From Agelas oroides (Eukaryota > Porifera > Demospongiae > Agelasida > Agelasidae), in NCBI GenBank assembly GCA_949130485.1, contig OX422183.1, positions 1,879,436 through 1,943,435 of the forward strand: a stretch of 64,000 bases of DNA, given 5' to 3'. The notes under the pieces are model-generated. The model was not told the origin of the DNA. It searched no databases and saw only the letters and a program-made list of their open reading frames with translations. The translations under genes and the position numbers were made by a program. The stretch's first letter is position 1; each line of letters opens with the position of its first letter. Positions 11,101-21,172 of the stretch are shown one piece after another.

Positions 11101-14100
11101 GTCGTCAAGTTTGACCCTAAAGGATGGATAACGGCGATACCAGTCTTCTTGTTCGCCTTCATGCTTCATTCCAGCCTCTCTTCACTCACTCACCCTGTCA
11201 AACAAAAGAAGTATCTTCAGTGGATGGTGACAGCCATGTTTGCATCGGCCCTGGGGAGCTTCATGATTCTTGGAATTGTCGTCCCTCTGTGGTTCAAGGC
11301 TCAAGTGCAGGAGACCGTTACTCTTAACTGGGTAAGCCGTTTCCCTTATTATTATGTAATCTTATGTAATGTTATGTAATGTTATGTCACCTTGTGTGGG
11401 TGGATCAAAGAAGCCGCACGCACTTTAAGGAAGCAAGATCTCGCCTTGCCTGAGAGCCGTGTTTTAAACAGGTGTGAAGCGTGCTTTAACTGGGTGTGAA
11501 TGGTACAATTAACTCAACATTGCTTGTACATGGACAGTCCAGGATATATGAAGCATAGCTATAAGACACGGAATCTATGCACGAAGCAGCAAGACAAAGA
11601 AAAAAAGCAGCTTGCGTACTCCCCCGAGTACAGCGCTCAATCGAGGCATACGCAAATTTGTTGGTAGTGCTATACAGCGGACTTTCAAACGACTACAGCA
11701 TTGCACAGAGAGCAGCAAAGCTTCAAATACGATGCAAAATTGTCAGCACCCGACCTAGGAACTCACACGTACATGCATGTGAGCTGCGTATTTTGCCTCG
11801 TTCGGGCCAAAAAACTTACAGTTCTTTATTCTTGCTTGCGTTCTTCGATTTAGGATAACAAAATTTGTCATCGCTGAAAGCTGAACGGCCTGGCAGTGAG
11901 TAAATGACGCCACAGATCCAGCCACAGCAGCTAAGCTCGATTTGAACTGAGAAGCCAACAAAACACATTTGCATGATGTCACGCTTGGCAACAACCATGT
12001 GATGTCATTTGCTTAGCAACCAGTGACACAAAACACATATATCCCGCCTACTCGGGATGTATCTGGTTTAAATCGCTCCACCCTCGGGTGCTAGCACCCT
12101 CAGGCATCACAATTTAAACCGGATACATCCCTTGTAGACGTGATATAACTGTGTAATGGTATGTAATGTTACTACTTGGTGTTTGAGAGCACACACATAC
12201 AGTGGTACATGACAATTGCCTCATTCCCAGGCCTCCCCCGTTTTTACCTTCCATCAATTTTTGCATTCCACTGCTCTTCTGCTTCCGTGTATTATTGTGA
12301 ACACAAACAGAAGGTAAAATGTGGGAGGCCTGGGAACGAGGCTAGGGATTGAAGAACAAAGTTTCACAGGAGGTGTCTGGAGGCCAACAGGAATGTGTGT
12401 CTGCTATTTGCTTGAGATTAGTTTCTCATCAGAGTATTCCTCTGAAGGGTGGGCGGCTGTTACAATTATAGCATTATCCATTGACTGCAAAAAAGTTCTG
12501 GTCATGGACTCTTGAGGCCATGCTCCCTGTGAAAGGAGCAACAAATTTAGCTTCTGGAGAAAAAGCGCTTTATGTCAGAGACATCTTTTAGTTGTTTTAC
12601 CGAATGTTGAGCAGTTGCTTGCTTACTGTAAATCAGCACTATTGACGCATATACAACGTGAAATGCTAAACTGATGACAATAATGGCCAGAGAAGTGGGT
12701 CTCGAAACTTCAGAAGGATGCCAGTGGGGGCAAGAAAGTAATCTGCAACTACCGTATTTCTTCGAATAGATGCCGCCCTCTAATAGTCGCTGCCGCCGCA
12801 GCTAGTAAACGCGGCATGCGCACACGTGTGCGAATGATTTCTGACAATGGTCACCACGCTAGCGGTAGGACTGTTTGTGTTGTACGAGTCGTTCCCACGG
12901 CTGACAGCAGGACTGAGAGGCTGCGCATACTACTGACAGCGTCTAGCAACCGTCACCGTCTCACTCGTACGTACCTTATCCAGCTGTTGTTGATGTCTCC
13001 AGGCTTTCCAAGAAAATAAACGCCGCCCTTGAATAGTAGCCGCCCTCGAATAGTAGCCGCCCTCGAATAGTAGCTGTACAAAACGAGCAGCGAAATAAAT
13101 AGTAACCGCAGCGTCTGATCGAGGAAATACGGGAATATTAATTTCGTTTCGTGCATACGCCCCTCCTGCCGTTCCTCACACAATCACAATGACTGCCGCA
13201 GCTTTCTGGATGAACGGCAGCTTGAATGAACCTGTACTACAGGAAATCAGCGGCGCTTGTGTTGAAACTAAGCCAAGAGGCATCGAAGCAACTTGTATCA
13301 TCAGTGGTAACAGGGGACGACCCCACGTAAGTTCGCGTTTCCAGTGCGAGCAGCAAAAACCTTGGCGGTGGCCAGCAAATGAGACCATAGTATTTTTGTG
13401 TGTGCGTGTTTACAAACACAATCGACAATGGAGCTAAACCAAAAGCTCACTAAAGCTTGCCGAGAAGACGCTCAATACGGGGCGTTTACATGCGGGAAAA
13501 ATACCTATGTAAGAACTTGGGGGTTAAAGAGGGGGGAGGGCGTTTGCTCGAAGGGGGCGTATTTTCGGGAACTTACGGTATTTGATAGGGGATAAGTGAA
13601 GATTTAGATAACTGAAGATTCAGACAAGTGTACATAGTGTTAGCTTCTGTTATCATCATTGCAATGTCTGTTCCATAGGTGCAACTTACTCAACCTGGAA
13701 ATCCTCTGGCCTTGCGCATTCTGTCCTACTACCTTGTTTTCTTCCCATCCGTGGACGTCATTACTCCGTACGCACTCGCCACCATCTGTGTCGTCAATAA
13801 CATCTACATGGTCCTTACCGGTAGGGACACATCTGAAAAACCAAAGTGGAAATACGACTGGCTTTTGCGCTTCTTTCTGCGACTCTGTTCAGCTATCTTT
13901 CCACTGGGTTTAGCCATGGCTGCTGCCAATTTGGTCGTCATTCTCCAGTGGTCTGGCCTCTTTGGATTTGGCATTTGCTTCTTATTTCCCGTTGTCCTTC
14001 AACTGCGGTCCATCTACGTCTGTAAAAAGAAGTTTGGACAGGTATGTTTCGAAGATCCCCCTGCTTACACTCCAACAGATCCAAGCACAGTACAGGTGAG

Positions 14101-14356
14101 AAAACGTACAGTAAGTATGGAAAAGAGCCCGCTATTGAACCCCTCAAACAAAGGCGATACACGTCATCTGTACATGACGCCTTATTCAAATGCCGTGGTG
14201 AGTCATCCCATATTTGTTGCTTTCATGGGAGTCGTTGGGTTTTGCTTATTTGTGATCGGCGTCGTTGGACTGTTTATCGGGCCAGATGAACTTGCGTGTA
14301 CTTTCAATAGTAACAACGGAACCAATGGTACTTTCATGAATTTTACCGTTTACTAG
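5172..14356 (+). CDS. Multi-pass membrane transporter, TMEM104/AAAP-like, three exons
   Basis: Exons 5172-5405, 10504-11331 and 13679-14356 join in phase 0 to give 579 residues ending in TAG; all junctions are GT/AG. The start ATG opens a short polar N-terminus followed by a membrane helix with the CIGTGFLGIPY motif, the unwound glycine-rich segment typical of the amino acid/auxin permease fold. About ten hydrophobic segments follow: two in exon 1, about five in exon 2, three in exon 3. The wording TLNWVQLTQ and LVFFPSVDVITPYALAT resembles the TMEM104 branch of SLC32/36/38-like proteins. Candidate lumenal N-glycosylation sites are NWT (exon 2) and several NGT/NFT near the C-terminus. The loop ahead of the last helix carries a basic, Ser/Pro-rich stretch. 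Amino-acid substrate and lysosomal or plasma-membrane site are inferred from the family. The first intron is packed with mobile elements yet the coding exons are undamaged. Confidence 0.88.
5880..6510. mobile_element. Foldback element with TGGACTGGAT subrepeats
   Basis: Near 5895 the sequence repeats ATTGTGGACTGGATTGCTGG, and near 6400-6475 the inverted copies read AATCCAGTCCATCAATCCAG. Outside these lie AGTAGTCGTATCTAATC and its partner GATTAGAGACGACCGAGTAG. The arrangement is a foldback with subrepeat arms in the transporter's first intron. A related tail with GGACTGGACTGCTGG is at about 63615-63670. Confidence 0.55.
7309..7364. mobile_element. Hairpin MITE nested in long-TIR element
   Basis: The sequence opens TAGCCTCCTTCCCAGGC and closes GAGCCTGGGAACAAGGCTA, around a CCGCCCAGCTTTCCATCGC core. 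It is a member of the short hairpin family and is absent from the matching arm at 9430-9600, which dates its insertion after the arms formed. Confidence 0.65.
7875..8193. mobile_element. MITE with GTCTCG...CGAGAC ends
   Basis: The ends are GTCTCGTGCCCAGCCC and GGGGTCTGGGGACGAGAC, each bounded by TA. Internal arms AGAAACGGTCTAGTGAAC and TTCACCAGACCGTTTCTCC are also inverted. The TA flanks suggest a Tc1/mariner-type MITE. A shorter relative occurs at 33245-33350. Confidence 0.65.
8697..9059. mobile_element. MITE with GTGGGAATTTTCGCTGG ends
   Basis: The terminal inverted repeats GTGGGAATTTTCGCTGG and CCAGCGAAAATTTCCCAC are bounded by TA on each side. Internal arms contain TTTTCGCAGAA and TTTTTGCGGAA. 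It has no coding capacity and is nested in the long-TIR element. Confidence 0.75.
9069..9267. mobile_element. 200-bp palindromic element
   Basis: Arms TTCCGTTGTGTAATTCGACC and GGTCGAATTACGCAATGGAA pair across about 200 bases; inside them ACTTCCGTTAAGGGTGAGGC pairs with a complementary block that ends GCCCTTAACGGA. Nearly the whole unit can fold into one hairpin. It begins eight bases after the preceding MITE. Confidence 0.7.
10015..10375. repeat. Repeat with CGTATTTTCGAGA-type blocks
   Basis: Blocks such as GGCGTATTTTCGAGAG, CTCTCAAAAATACACCC and GGGGCTTATTTTCGAG resemble the interior of the HIRAN-element TIR family and the end at 13550. It looks like a degraded relative, just upstream of the second transporter exon. 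It extends that exon's open frame upstream, but the AG at 10502-10503 marks the true exon start. Confidence 0.4.
12213..12346. mobile_element. Larger member of the TAGCCTC hairpin MITE family
   Basis: Arms TGCCTCATTCCCAGGCCTCC and GGAGGCCTGGGAACGAGGCT enclose a core that itself pairs (TTTTTACCTTC with GAAGGTAAAA). It has no coding sequence. Confidence 0.65.
12752..13132. mobile_element. MITE with CCGTATTTCTTCGA ends
   Basis: The left end CCGTATTTCTTCGAATAG is mirrored at the right by GATCGAGGAAATACGG. Internally both sides carry repeats of GCCGCCCTCGAATAGTAG. A related element with GTATTTCCTTGATT ends and repeated AATTAACCCCGCCCT words interrupts the Hsp70 copy at 59401-59756. Confidence 0.65.
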
Positions 14357-14640
14357 CATGAATACTGTTGTAACATAAGTGAACTTTTATAATTTTAATG
14401 TTTTGTGTATTCACTTATTGCACCTTATTTATTGTGGCAACCCCCCCACCTTGGGAGTTGAAGTGCATGTATGTGTGCATATATGTTACATGGGTTATTC
14501 CCATCACATGTTGTAACATAAATTGAACTTCTATAATTATATGTATAATTAGGAATTTAAATGTGTATACTTGCCTGACTGTACCATGTTTATTGTGGCA
14601 CCTAGTGTTGAAGTGCATGTGTGTGTGTGACTGTGCTGTG
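14357..14640 (+). repeat. Tandemly duplicated 3' flank of transporter gene
   Basis: Two diverged copies of about 130 bases lie in tandem just after the stop codon. Each has TGTTGTAACATAA, then GAACTTTTATAATT or its variant, a TTTATTGTGGCA block and TTGAAGTGCATGT. The first copy probably supplies the 3' UTR. No AATAAA signal stands out. Confidence 0.6.
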
Positions 14641-16010
14641 TGTTCTGTATAGCTAGACCCTTTGTGTACGGGTGTGGCTAGCTGTACATAGAAAGATATA
14701 GCCATGTGTATGATAATGATACTACGATCTTTCTGTCTATTAGTTTCACAAACCACGCTCTTCACAGAAAGGAAGGGTTCGCAACTGATGAGCTGTCACT
14801 GAGGAACAGTACAGTGGGATTAGATAATAAGATACTGATTTTCACTAAACATGTAGAAAACAGGTGTAATCTACAAAGAGCATGATCTCACGTGTCACGG
14901 AAGCACTCTACCATGGTGACAACTTGATGGTTGCAGTGTGACCAGACCCTTTCTCTTTTTGCAAATGGTGTGGTTTGCAAGACTAGTCCATACTTGTACG
15001 TGAAAGAAAGAAAAAACAGTACCAGTAAGCTGTAAAACAGAAGGAGGTAGCTAGAGGAGGTGGGGATGGAGAGTAAAGGAGATGGTGAGGGGGAATCCCA
15101 GTATAATACACAGTACATGGGTTACAAATTAGTTTGAAACATGTTGCTATGGGTACCAATTTTTAAGGGGAATTTTTATAATTGTTCAAAATGAAGGGGA
15201 TTGCCCTAAATGCAGGGAGTTTCCTGCAGATGAACTTTACTGTGACATAGACGAGGGCAAGGAGAAGCTCTTGTGTACGGTTAGATGGCTCTGGTTTCTG
15301 AGTCCCATGATTGACACCCTGGTAGATGCATACTCTGACAACAGCACACAGCAATGCGCAATGCAATCAACCCTGAAGTCTGGGCCAACTATGAAGAGAC
15401 TAATAGCAAGTGGGCAATGATCACGACTCTCATCTTAAACTTTGACAAGAGACAGTCACAGAAGAGTATATATAATTATATAGCCACACCACAGTTAACT
15501 AAAACAACACTGCAATGTATTGTGGTTCCCTCTTCGCAACAGTTACCCTGCATGCCAGAATGACCTTTAGCCAGTCTTGCTCTGCTGTCTTGTCTTTTTG
15601 TAAACTAGTAGGTGACAATGTATTTCTGCAGCAAGTGCAATGCAGACTGAAGCAACTTCACCATTCATAAAGTATGTAGTCATGTATTAGAGGCTAATTA
15701 CTTGGTCAGATAAAGCTTTTCACTGGGTTGATACCCAGCTTAGCTCTAACTTGGGAAGATTGATAGTGCTCAAGCACTACTGTATAGTCAGGTATACTTC
15801 ACAATACTTCAATGAGTGATGAGTGTGTAGCTATGCAATGCTGTATCACTGCACATTGATGTGTTCTTTGATTCCTAGAACTGGAGCAGAGCTGTGTCCT
15901 ATTACTCTACTGTCTATGTGAATAAGTTGGGCACTGCAGCTGCAATACTTACAATCTGCATGTTGATTGCATTTACACTCTGCTTTGCATGTTAGTGCAT
16001 GTTCATACAT
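14641..16010. other. Gene-poor stretch, part of a segmental duplication
   Basis: No gene is visible. From about 15190 on (GGGGATTGCCCTAA, TTTACTGTGACATA, TGATTGACACCCTGGTAGAT) the sequence is shared, with gaps, with 50944-51480. Confidence 0.55.
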
Positions 16011-16027
16011 GGTGAATGCCTATACGC

Positions 16028-16028
<1 letters not shown>

Positions 16029-16062
<34 letters not shown>
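16029..16062. repeat. GT dinucleotide repeat
   Basis: About sixteen uninterrupted GT units, absent from the duplicate copy at 51480. Confidence 0.9.
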
Positions 16063-16063
<1 letters not shown>

Positions 16064-16464
16064 TGCATGCTGTACGTAGTTATCTATATGCATGTCTATG
16101 TATGGTGTATGAGTGCAGGTTGTAATCTACTCAAGGCCCACTGCTATGCCTCAGGTAAACTGTCCAGTATCTGTGTTTATACTTCAACAATACGTAGTAT
16201 ATCCCTCCTCTTTTACTGGGTTTTGCAGCATCTTTGCAGCACCCAATTGCAAAGTGTTGAAGTTATTAGCTGTTGAGTTTTCCAGTATTTTTATTCCAGC
16301 ATTGCATGTACATGTCTGCATCCTATACTCTATACTATCTATGCTACAACAAGTTGGGTACTGCAAGGTGCCTCCTCTTTTACAGGGTTTTGAAGGTATT
16401 AGCTGTGTAATAAGTGTGAAGTATTGAGGAGATGTATTGCAGAGTTATTCATTGGCGAAAAAAG

Positions 16465-16680
16465 ACCCAGCCAGGATTTGAACCTGGATCTTCTAAATGT
16501 CAGTTAGATGCTCTTACCAACTGAGCCTCTGCAGAGTAAAGCCTACATCAGCCTGGGAATTGAGCTGTGTCAATGGCCATCTATCCTCTGCTCCAATGCC
16601 AGAGCTCCAGTGGCTCAGTTGGTATAAGAACATCTGACCAGCATTCAGAAGACCCAAGTTTAAATTCTCGCTGGATCTCA
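16465..16680. repeat. Divergent pair of tRNA-like sequences
   Basis: A minus-strand unit at about 16465-16535 and a plus-strand unit at about 16603-16675 each hold a D-arm/A-box (TGGCTCAGTTGG on the plus unit, ACTGAGCC inverted on the other) and a T-arm/B-box (inverted GATTTGAACCTGG; GTTTAAATTC on the plus unit). They face away from each other across a 65-base spacer with CCTCTGCTCCAATGCC. Mutated T-arms argue against working tRNAs here; a tRNA-derived SINE or a degraded tRNA cluster fits better. The same pair recurs at 51668-51890 and 22700-22922. Confidence 0.6.
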
Positions 16681-17089
16681 ATGTCAAGTGAGGAAGTTGG
16701 AAAGCTTGAAGCTGAGTAAACAACTAGCAGAGTTATAGTATTTATACCACATTGACCAGAGTGATACATGATCTAGCTTCTCAGTTTTGTGTAAATTATT
16801 TTGGTGTGTAGCTATGCCACAATTAACTTACAGGGATTCTGAGAACTTGTAAGAGTGTCACCACAACTAGTAAGGAAGTGACCACAATTCCATACTACAA
16901 ACGAATTGATAACATCTGTGCAGGACATGGTTGAATCTAATCTAGTAAAATGGGCTATATAAGAGTCAGTGCAAATTGATTTCTGTGCCTTGACAGACAA
17001 ACACTCCTATAGAGAAGGCTAAAGAAGCTATTTTGCAATGTTGAGATCAATTAGTGATAACCCAAGTTGCTATAATTGAAAAAAGATCA

Positions 17090-17510
17090 GCCATATATAT
17101 CCTAGCTACATCTGCGTCTGTGCATTGAGGGTGCACTATAGGGTGCACTATAGGGTGCATGACTGTGCTTACATGTTACGTTCGGAGAATGTCACAGTTT
17201 GTGAGGGAGTTCTTATGCACCACTTCATCACAACTCACTGGAGTCTAAATATATTCATTGGAAGAAGTTTGCCTCACTGTAACTCACTAAGAAGTCACCA
17301 CTGAAATATATTCATTGGAGGAAGTTGCCACTCAGCCTGCAGACTGCAACTCACTGGGATTCTGAGAACTGTGATAAGTGTATGTTCATTGTGAGGAAGT
17401 CAAAGCTAAAAGCTAACCACTGAGAACTGGTGATTGATTGTGAACTGGGCTGACTTATTTGAGAAGTGACAGCTAAACTCTCCGCATTCTTCTGTCTTCG
17501 CCCTCCGCCG
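17090..17510 (+). promoter_or_regulatory. Duplicated upstream region of EF-hand paralogue 1
   Basis: The 400 bases ahead of paralogue 1 reappear inverted ahead of paralogue 3 (44880-45310). Shared blocks include TGCATTGAGGGTGCACTATA, CTCACTGGGATTCTGAGAAC and GAACTGGTGATTGATTGTGA. Paralogue 2 keeps only the more distal part (26870-27030). The repeated TAACTCACTRRGAAGTCACC-like words could be regulatory, but nothing in the sequence proves this. Confidence 0.5.
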
Positions 17511-17518
17511 TATAATAA
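17511..17518 (+). promoter_or_regulatory. TATA-like box of EF-hand paralogue 1
   Basis: TATAATAA lies 29 bases before the most upstream ATG. Paralogues 2 and 3 have ATATAAAAAGGAGTCA at the matching place, a better TATA box, so this one has drifted. Confidence 0.5.
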
Positions 17519-17539
17519 CACTTTTCCACAATAGTCGAA

Positions 17540-19300
17540 TTGACGTGCGCAGCTATGTCCGGGCCCCCGGCAGCCAAGAAATCCAGAAAGATGAGCGACA
17601 TCGAGCAAGAAGTGACCCGAATTCGGGCAGACATTGAGAAAGTGCGCGTGCAAAAGCGGCAGAGGCTGCGCGACCTCGACTTCTTCATTTTGGATAACTC
17701 GATCCGCGAGAGCACAGTGGGACAACTGCGCAGCCACACGATAGAGAACAAAAAGAAGATATACGAGCAGGTCAAGAAGTGCGGTATGCACAGCATCGTC
17801 GTCGCCTCTTTTGCACACTTGGCCCGCGTGGACGACGACTTTTGCCAGTGGCTGAAAGACGAGAAAGAGGACTTCAGCAAGCTTTTCTCGTTCTCCGAAG
17901 TCACGGAGGGGCTGCGGGACGGAGCCTACGACACAGAGACGATACCTGTCGCGTTGCACAAGAATAAAAAATATGGCTTGTACAATACGTTCTTCGAGGT
18001 GGACCTGGCCAACCCTGACTGCCAGTGGGGCACCAAATTCACTGTGGACGACATGTGCCAGCTCATTCTCAAGTGGATGAAATGGGTGTACGACAACATC
18101 AACAAGGACGCCCGTATCCTGATCAACTTCAGGGACCTTCCACAGGTGATGACCCAAGCTCCAGAGAGGCTGCTTACGATAGTCAAGTTCCTTTCCACAC
18201 TACCTTCTCATCTACGCATGTTTGCTCTTGCCTTTGAAGACCCGATGGGTGAATACCTGCCCGAGGAGCTGGAAGCTTGGACGGCAAGTATTCGACGAAC
18301 CATGGACTCCAATGGGTGGTCATCAGGGAAAATTTTGGTCCACATCCACCAGAAGTGGGATCTCCAGACTGCATCTCAGTTGGATTGTCTGAGTGCTGGA
18401 GCTGATGGTGTGTGGGCCAGTCTTTGTGAAGAGGGAGCAGCCATGGGCCATGCGAGCTCCAGTGTCACTCTGATGAACCTTGTTCGCTTGGGCAATAAGA
18501 AGGTGTTGGAGACGTACAATTGCAAAGAGGTAAGAAAGGCAGCCATAGAAGTGACCAAGCTCACAACTGGGAAGTCTCCTCACCCCAAGCAAGTGGTGTA
18601 TGGAGAGAGAGCCTTAGACTTGGTATTTGGCTTTCTGGGTGTTGGGGATTTCAATCTTGGCGATTTTTTTGGCGAGAAGACCACCAATCGTATCACCACG
18701 CTGGCAACACATGAGATGATTAGGGATCGCCTTGTGAACCTGTTTGGAGAGAATGAGCAGTTTACTCTAGACATGGCAAGGAAGATGAAAGATACGATGC
18801 TTGAGGACTTGCACAACAAGAGAAAGGAAGAGTACCAGAGCAAAGTTGGTATTGCCATTCTCTTTGATCGTGCTGGGGGAAAGCTGACCCCAGAAATGCG
18901 AGACATCATAGCTAAGGTGGAGGTAAAAGCTCCTCACCAGAAAGCCATCATTGATGAAATACGCGAGATTTGGGACCTCTGGGATTTAGCAGACATTAAG
19001 CAGAGAGATGATTGCTTACAATTTGATTCATTCTATCATGGCTTCATGGCTCCATATTTTGGATGCTATCGATGCATTGACACTAGAAAGGCATTCAAAG
19101 CAATTGACATGGATAGCGATGGGTTAGTAGATTGGAATGAGTTCATGGTGTATATCAAGTGGGCGATGAATGAGTATCCTGAAGCCGAGACTGCCGACGA
19201 AGTGATGCAAATTGCATTTGAGAAGGGCATCATCCCTGCCATGCGAGATGAGAAAGTCAGGAATGGTGACTCGCACGTCGGCTGCAGATTCAACAAGTAG
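17540..19300 (+). CDS. Intronless HMGL/DRE-TIM-like protein with C-terminal EF-hand, paralogue 1
   Basis: An uninterrupted frame of 586 residues. A charged, coiled-coil-like N-terminus (IEQEVTRIRADIEKVRVQKR) leads into a domain with the order of motifs seen in HMG-CoA-lyase/isopropylmalate-synthase TIM barrels: INFRDLP near residue 196, FEDPMGEYLPEEL near 232 (compare the family's D-T-x-G-x-x-x-P), VHIHQKWDL with the paired His at about 268 and 270, and a Gly/Ala-rich ADGVWASLCEEGAAMGHASS loop. A helical region follows, then one textbook EF-hand loop, DMDSDGLVDWNE at 523-534, before a short tail ending CRFNK. Start choice: the ATG at 17591 (KMSDIEQE) is the one shared by all paralogues; 17540 and 17555 are alternatives. 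Catalysis and calcium control are inferences; the classic N-terminal R-D motif of the lyases is not obvious. No family name is recognised. Confidence 0.88.
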   Translation: MTCAAMSGPPAAKKSRKMSDIEQEVTRIRADIEKVRVQKRQRLRDLDFFILDNSIRESTVGQLRSHTIENKKKIYEQVKKCGMHSIVVASFAHLARVDDDFCQWLKDEKEDFSKLFSFSEVTEGLRDGAYDTETIPVALHKNKKYGLYNTFFEVDLANPDCQWGTKFTVDDMCQLILKWMKWVYDNINKDARILINFRDLPQVMTQAPERLLTIVKFLSTLPSHLRMFALAFEDPMGEYLPEELEAWTASIRRTMDSNGWSSGKILVHIHQKWDLQTASQLDCLSAGADGVWASLCEEGAAMGHASSSVTLMNLVRLGNKKVLETYNCKEVRKAAIEVTKLTTGKSPHPKQVVYGERALDLVFGFLGVGDFNLGDFFGEKTTNRITTLATHEMIRDRLVNLFGENEQFTLDMARKMKDTMLEDLHNKRKEEYQSKVGIAILFDRAGGKLTPEMRDIIAKVEVKAPHQKAIIDEIREIWDLWDLADIKQRDDCLQFDSFYHGFMAPYFGCYRCIDTRKAFKAIDMDSDGLVDWNEFMVYIKWAMNEYPEAETADEVMQIAFEKGIIPAMRDEKVRNGDSHVGCRFNK

Positions 19301-19739
19301 TTCACTCTGTAGACTAGTTGAACTCTAAACTAAATTGCATTTTGAGTTTTCTAGTATATTTTCTTTCAGCATTAGGTTGCGCTAAAAAGTATAATTGTAA
19401 TAGCTAAGTTCTAGTGTTAGCATTGTAGATACACACAGTTTCAGTCTATTGAGATAGCTAGGCTCACGTTCATGTGCTGGAAGTTGGCCTAACTTTCCAC
19501 AAGGAAGATGTTTAAAAGATTGATAGACTAAATGCTGACATCTGAGATGTATTTGGAACTCAGACTATATAATGTGACCATCCCAATCAAAGGTAGCTAC
19601 ATAGGTAATGATATATCTGGCACAAGAGAAGAAATCGAATATTCTCTCTGTTCTGGAGCCTTTCCTTGTCATAATTATACTTCTGTTATTATGGCAGGTC
19701 ACACATGCTCACATAGGTGAATGAGTATGCATGTACTTG

Positions 19740-20205
19740 CAGGGCCGCTGAGAGGATTGGGGGGGGCCCAGGGCAAATACAAAAAGTGTGGCCCCGCAAA
19801 ATGGATTGTCTGAGGAGGGTCTGGGGGCACGCCCCCTGGAAATTTTGAGATTTTACATGCTCTGAAGTGTGTTCTGGGGCTCCTGAGGCTCTTTTTCGTG
19901 CATGCACACAGTACATATATACCTGCAAGTTGCCGTCTTCGATTAGCGGTTTCAGATCGAAAAGTACGGACGGAGCCCTAGCTAGCGGACTGCGCAGTAG
20001 CCACGTAAGATTCTGATAATTGTGCATTATTTGCGTCAGCAGCATAAAACGCGAAGCAAAAGAGCAGGCTGACTTCAGTCGAAAATACAGCGAAACCAAC
20101 CCCTTAAAGAAGCTAGACTGGAATGTGACTGACGAACGGATCTTATTTGAACACACTGGGGGCCGGGGCAAACTGCCCCTGTTGCCCCCCCTGTCGGCGG
20201 CACTG
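19740..20205. mobile_element. hAT-type MITE with 8-bp target duplication
   Basis: A 466-bp element opens CAGGGCCGCTGAGAGG and closes TGTCGGCGGCACTG; TGTACTTG occurs directly on both sides (19732-19739 and 20206-20213). An 8-base duplication and CA...TG ends indicate the hAT superfamily. It landed in a copy of the ~95-bp minisatellite unit, whose sequence resumes exactly after it. No transposase is encoded. Confidence 0.85.
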
Positions 20206-20469
20206 TGTACTTGTCAAGGGTAGAGACGGATGACAGCTTCTGGTATGATTGGTATGGCCACATGCAATGATAACCTCATTTAGATTGTTGTAGCTACTGA
20301 CTAAGGTATTAAAATGTAATATTTGTACACTTTTGTATTGATGCTGTCTTGTACTAGCTATTGTCTGAACAACAACAACTTGCCCAGAAGCATTGCAAAT
20401 TTATCTGACCATAGATAATATATACCCTACGGTATGTATTATCTATGATCTGACTTAAAAGCTATACTT

Positions 20470-20660
20470 CACAATGAGTATCCTGAATTAAGTCAAGACT
20501 GTTGACAAAGTGATGGCAATTGCATTTGAGAAGGGCATCATCCCTGCCATGCGAGATGAAAAGTCAAGAAATGCGACTCACACATCAGCTGCAGATTTAA
20601 CAAGTAGCTCATTCAGTAGACTAGTTGCACTATGAACTAAATTGCATCTTGAGTTTTCTA
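20470..20660 (+). pseudogene. 3' fragment of a fourth EF-hand paralogue
   Basis: This short stretch matches the last codons and 3' UTR of the EF-hand paralogues (GAATATCCT-like start, then AATTGCATTTGAGAAGGGCA, CCTGCCATGCGAGATG and the CTAAATTGCATCTTGAG UTR block) with indels that break the frame. The rest of the gene is absent. It shows a further duplication in the same cluster. Confidence 0.8.
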
Positions 20661-21172
20661 GTATTTTTATTCCAGCATTGCATGTGTGCATCCTACCACT
20701 CTATACTATCTATGCTAGAACAAGTTGGGTACTGCAAGGTGCCTCCTAGGGTTTTGCAGCATCTTTGCAACACCTAAGCGCAAAGCATTGAAGGTATTAG
20801 CTGTGTAATTATTATTATTATTGCATATAGAACACACCAATACATAGGTGTAGTAGATTTAGCTAAGTATTAACCTTAGACCTTGTTCTCTTTGCAATGG
20901 GAGTAAAAACTTGACTAGAGGGTCTGTAAGATGTACACAAGTATGGAGTTTCACGGAGCAGCTGAAAAGAAACATTCTTTGGGATGCCTTCAGGATAAAT
21001 TCAGATGTGGCAACCACTCTACAAGTAAGAGCATGGTGTATGTGCACACACGAGATGTATACAGCTATTTATGTGCTTGATGAAAAGAGCCACCTTTAAG
21101 TTAATGCTTTTGGTGCATATAATGTTACCATCATGGTTTGTTTTCTGATCTAGGTCTGAAGGTCCCGCACAG

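Larger units (their letters stand above)
11332..13678. other. Second transporter intron
   Basis: A 2.3 kb intron between two coding exons. It contains a repeated TTATGTAATG run near 11350, an inverted pair near 12045-12135 (ATCCCGCCTACTCGGGATG and GGTTTAAATCGCTCC against its partner), a hairpin MITE at 12213-12346 and a TIR MITE at 12752-13132. No other gene is seen. Confidence 0.6.

Noticed and set aside
17351-18157. Long antisense frame (233-268 residues) opposite all three EF-hand paralogues
   Set aside because: It is open in each copy only because the sense sequence is nearly identical and GC-rich; it has no recognisable domain and no separate promoter.
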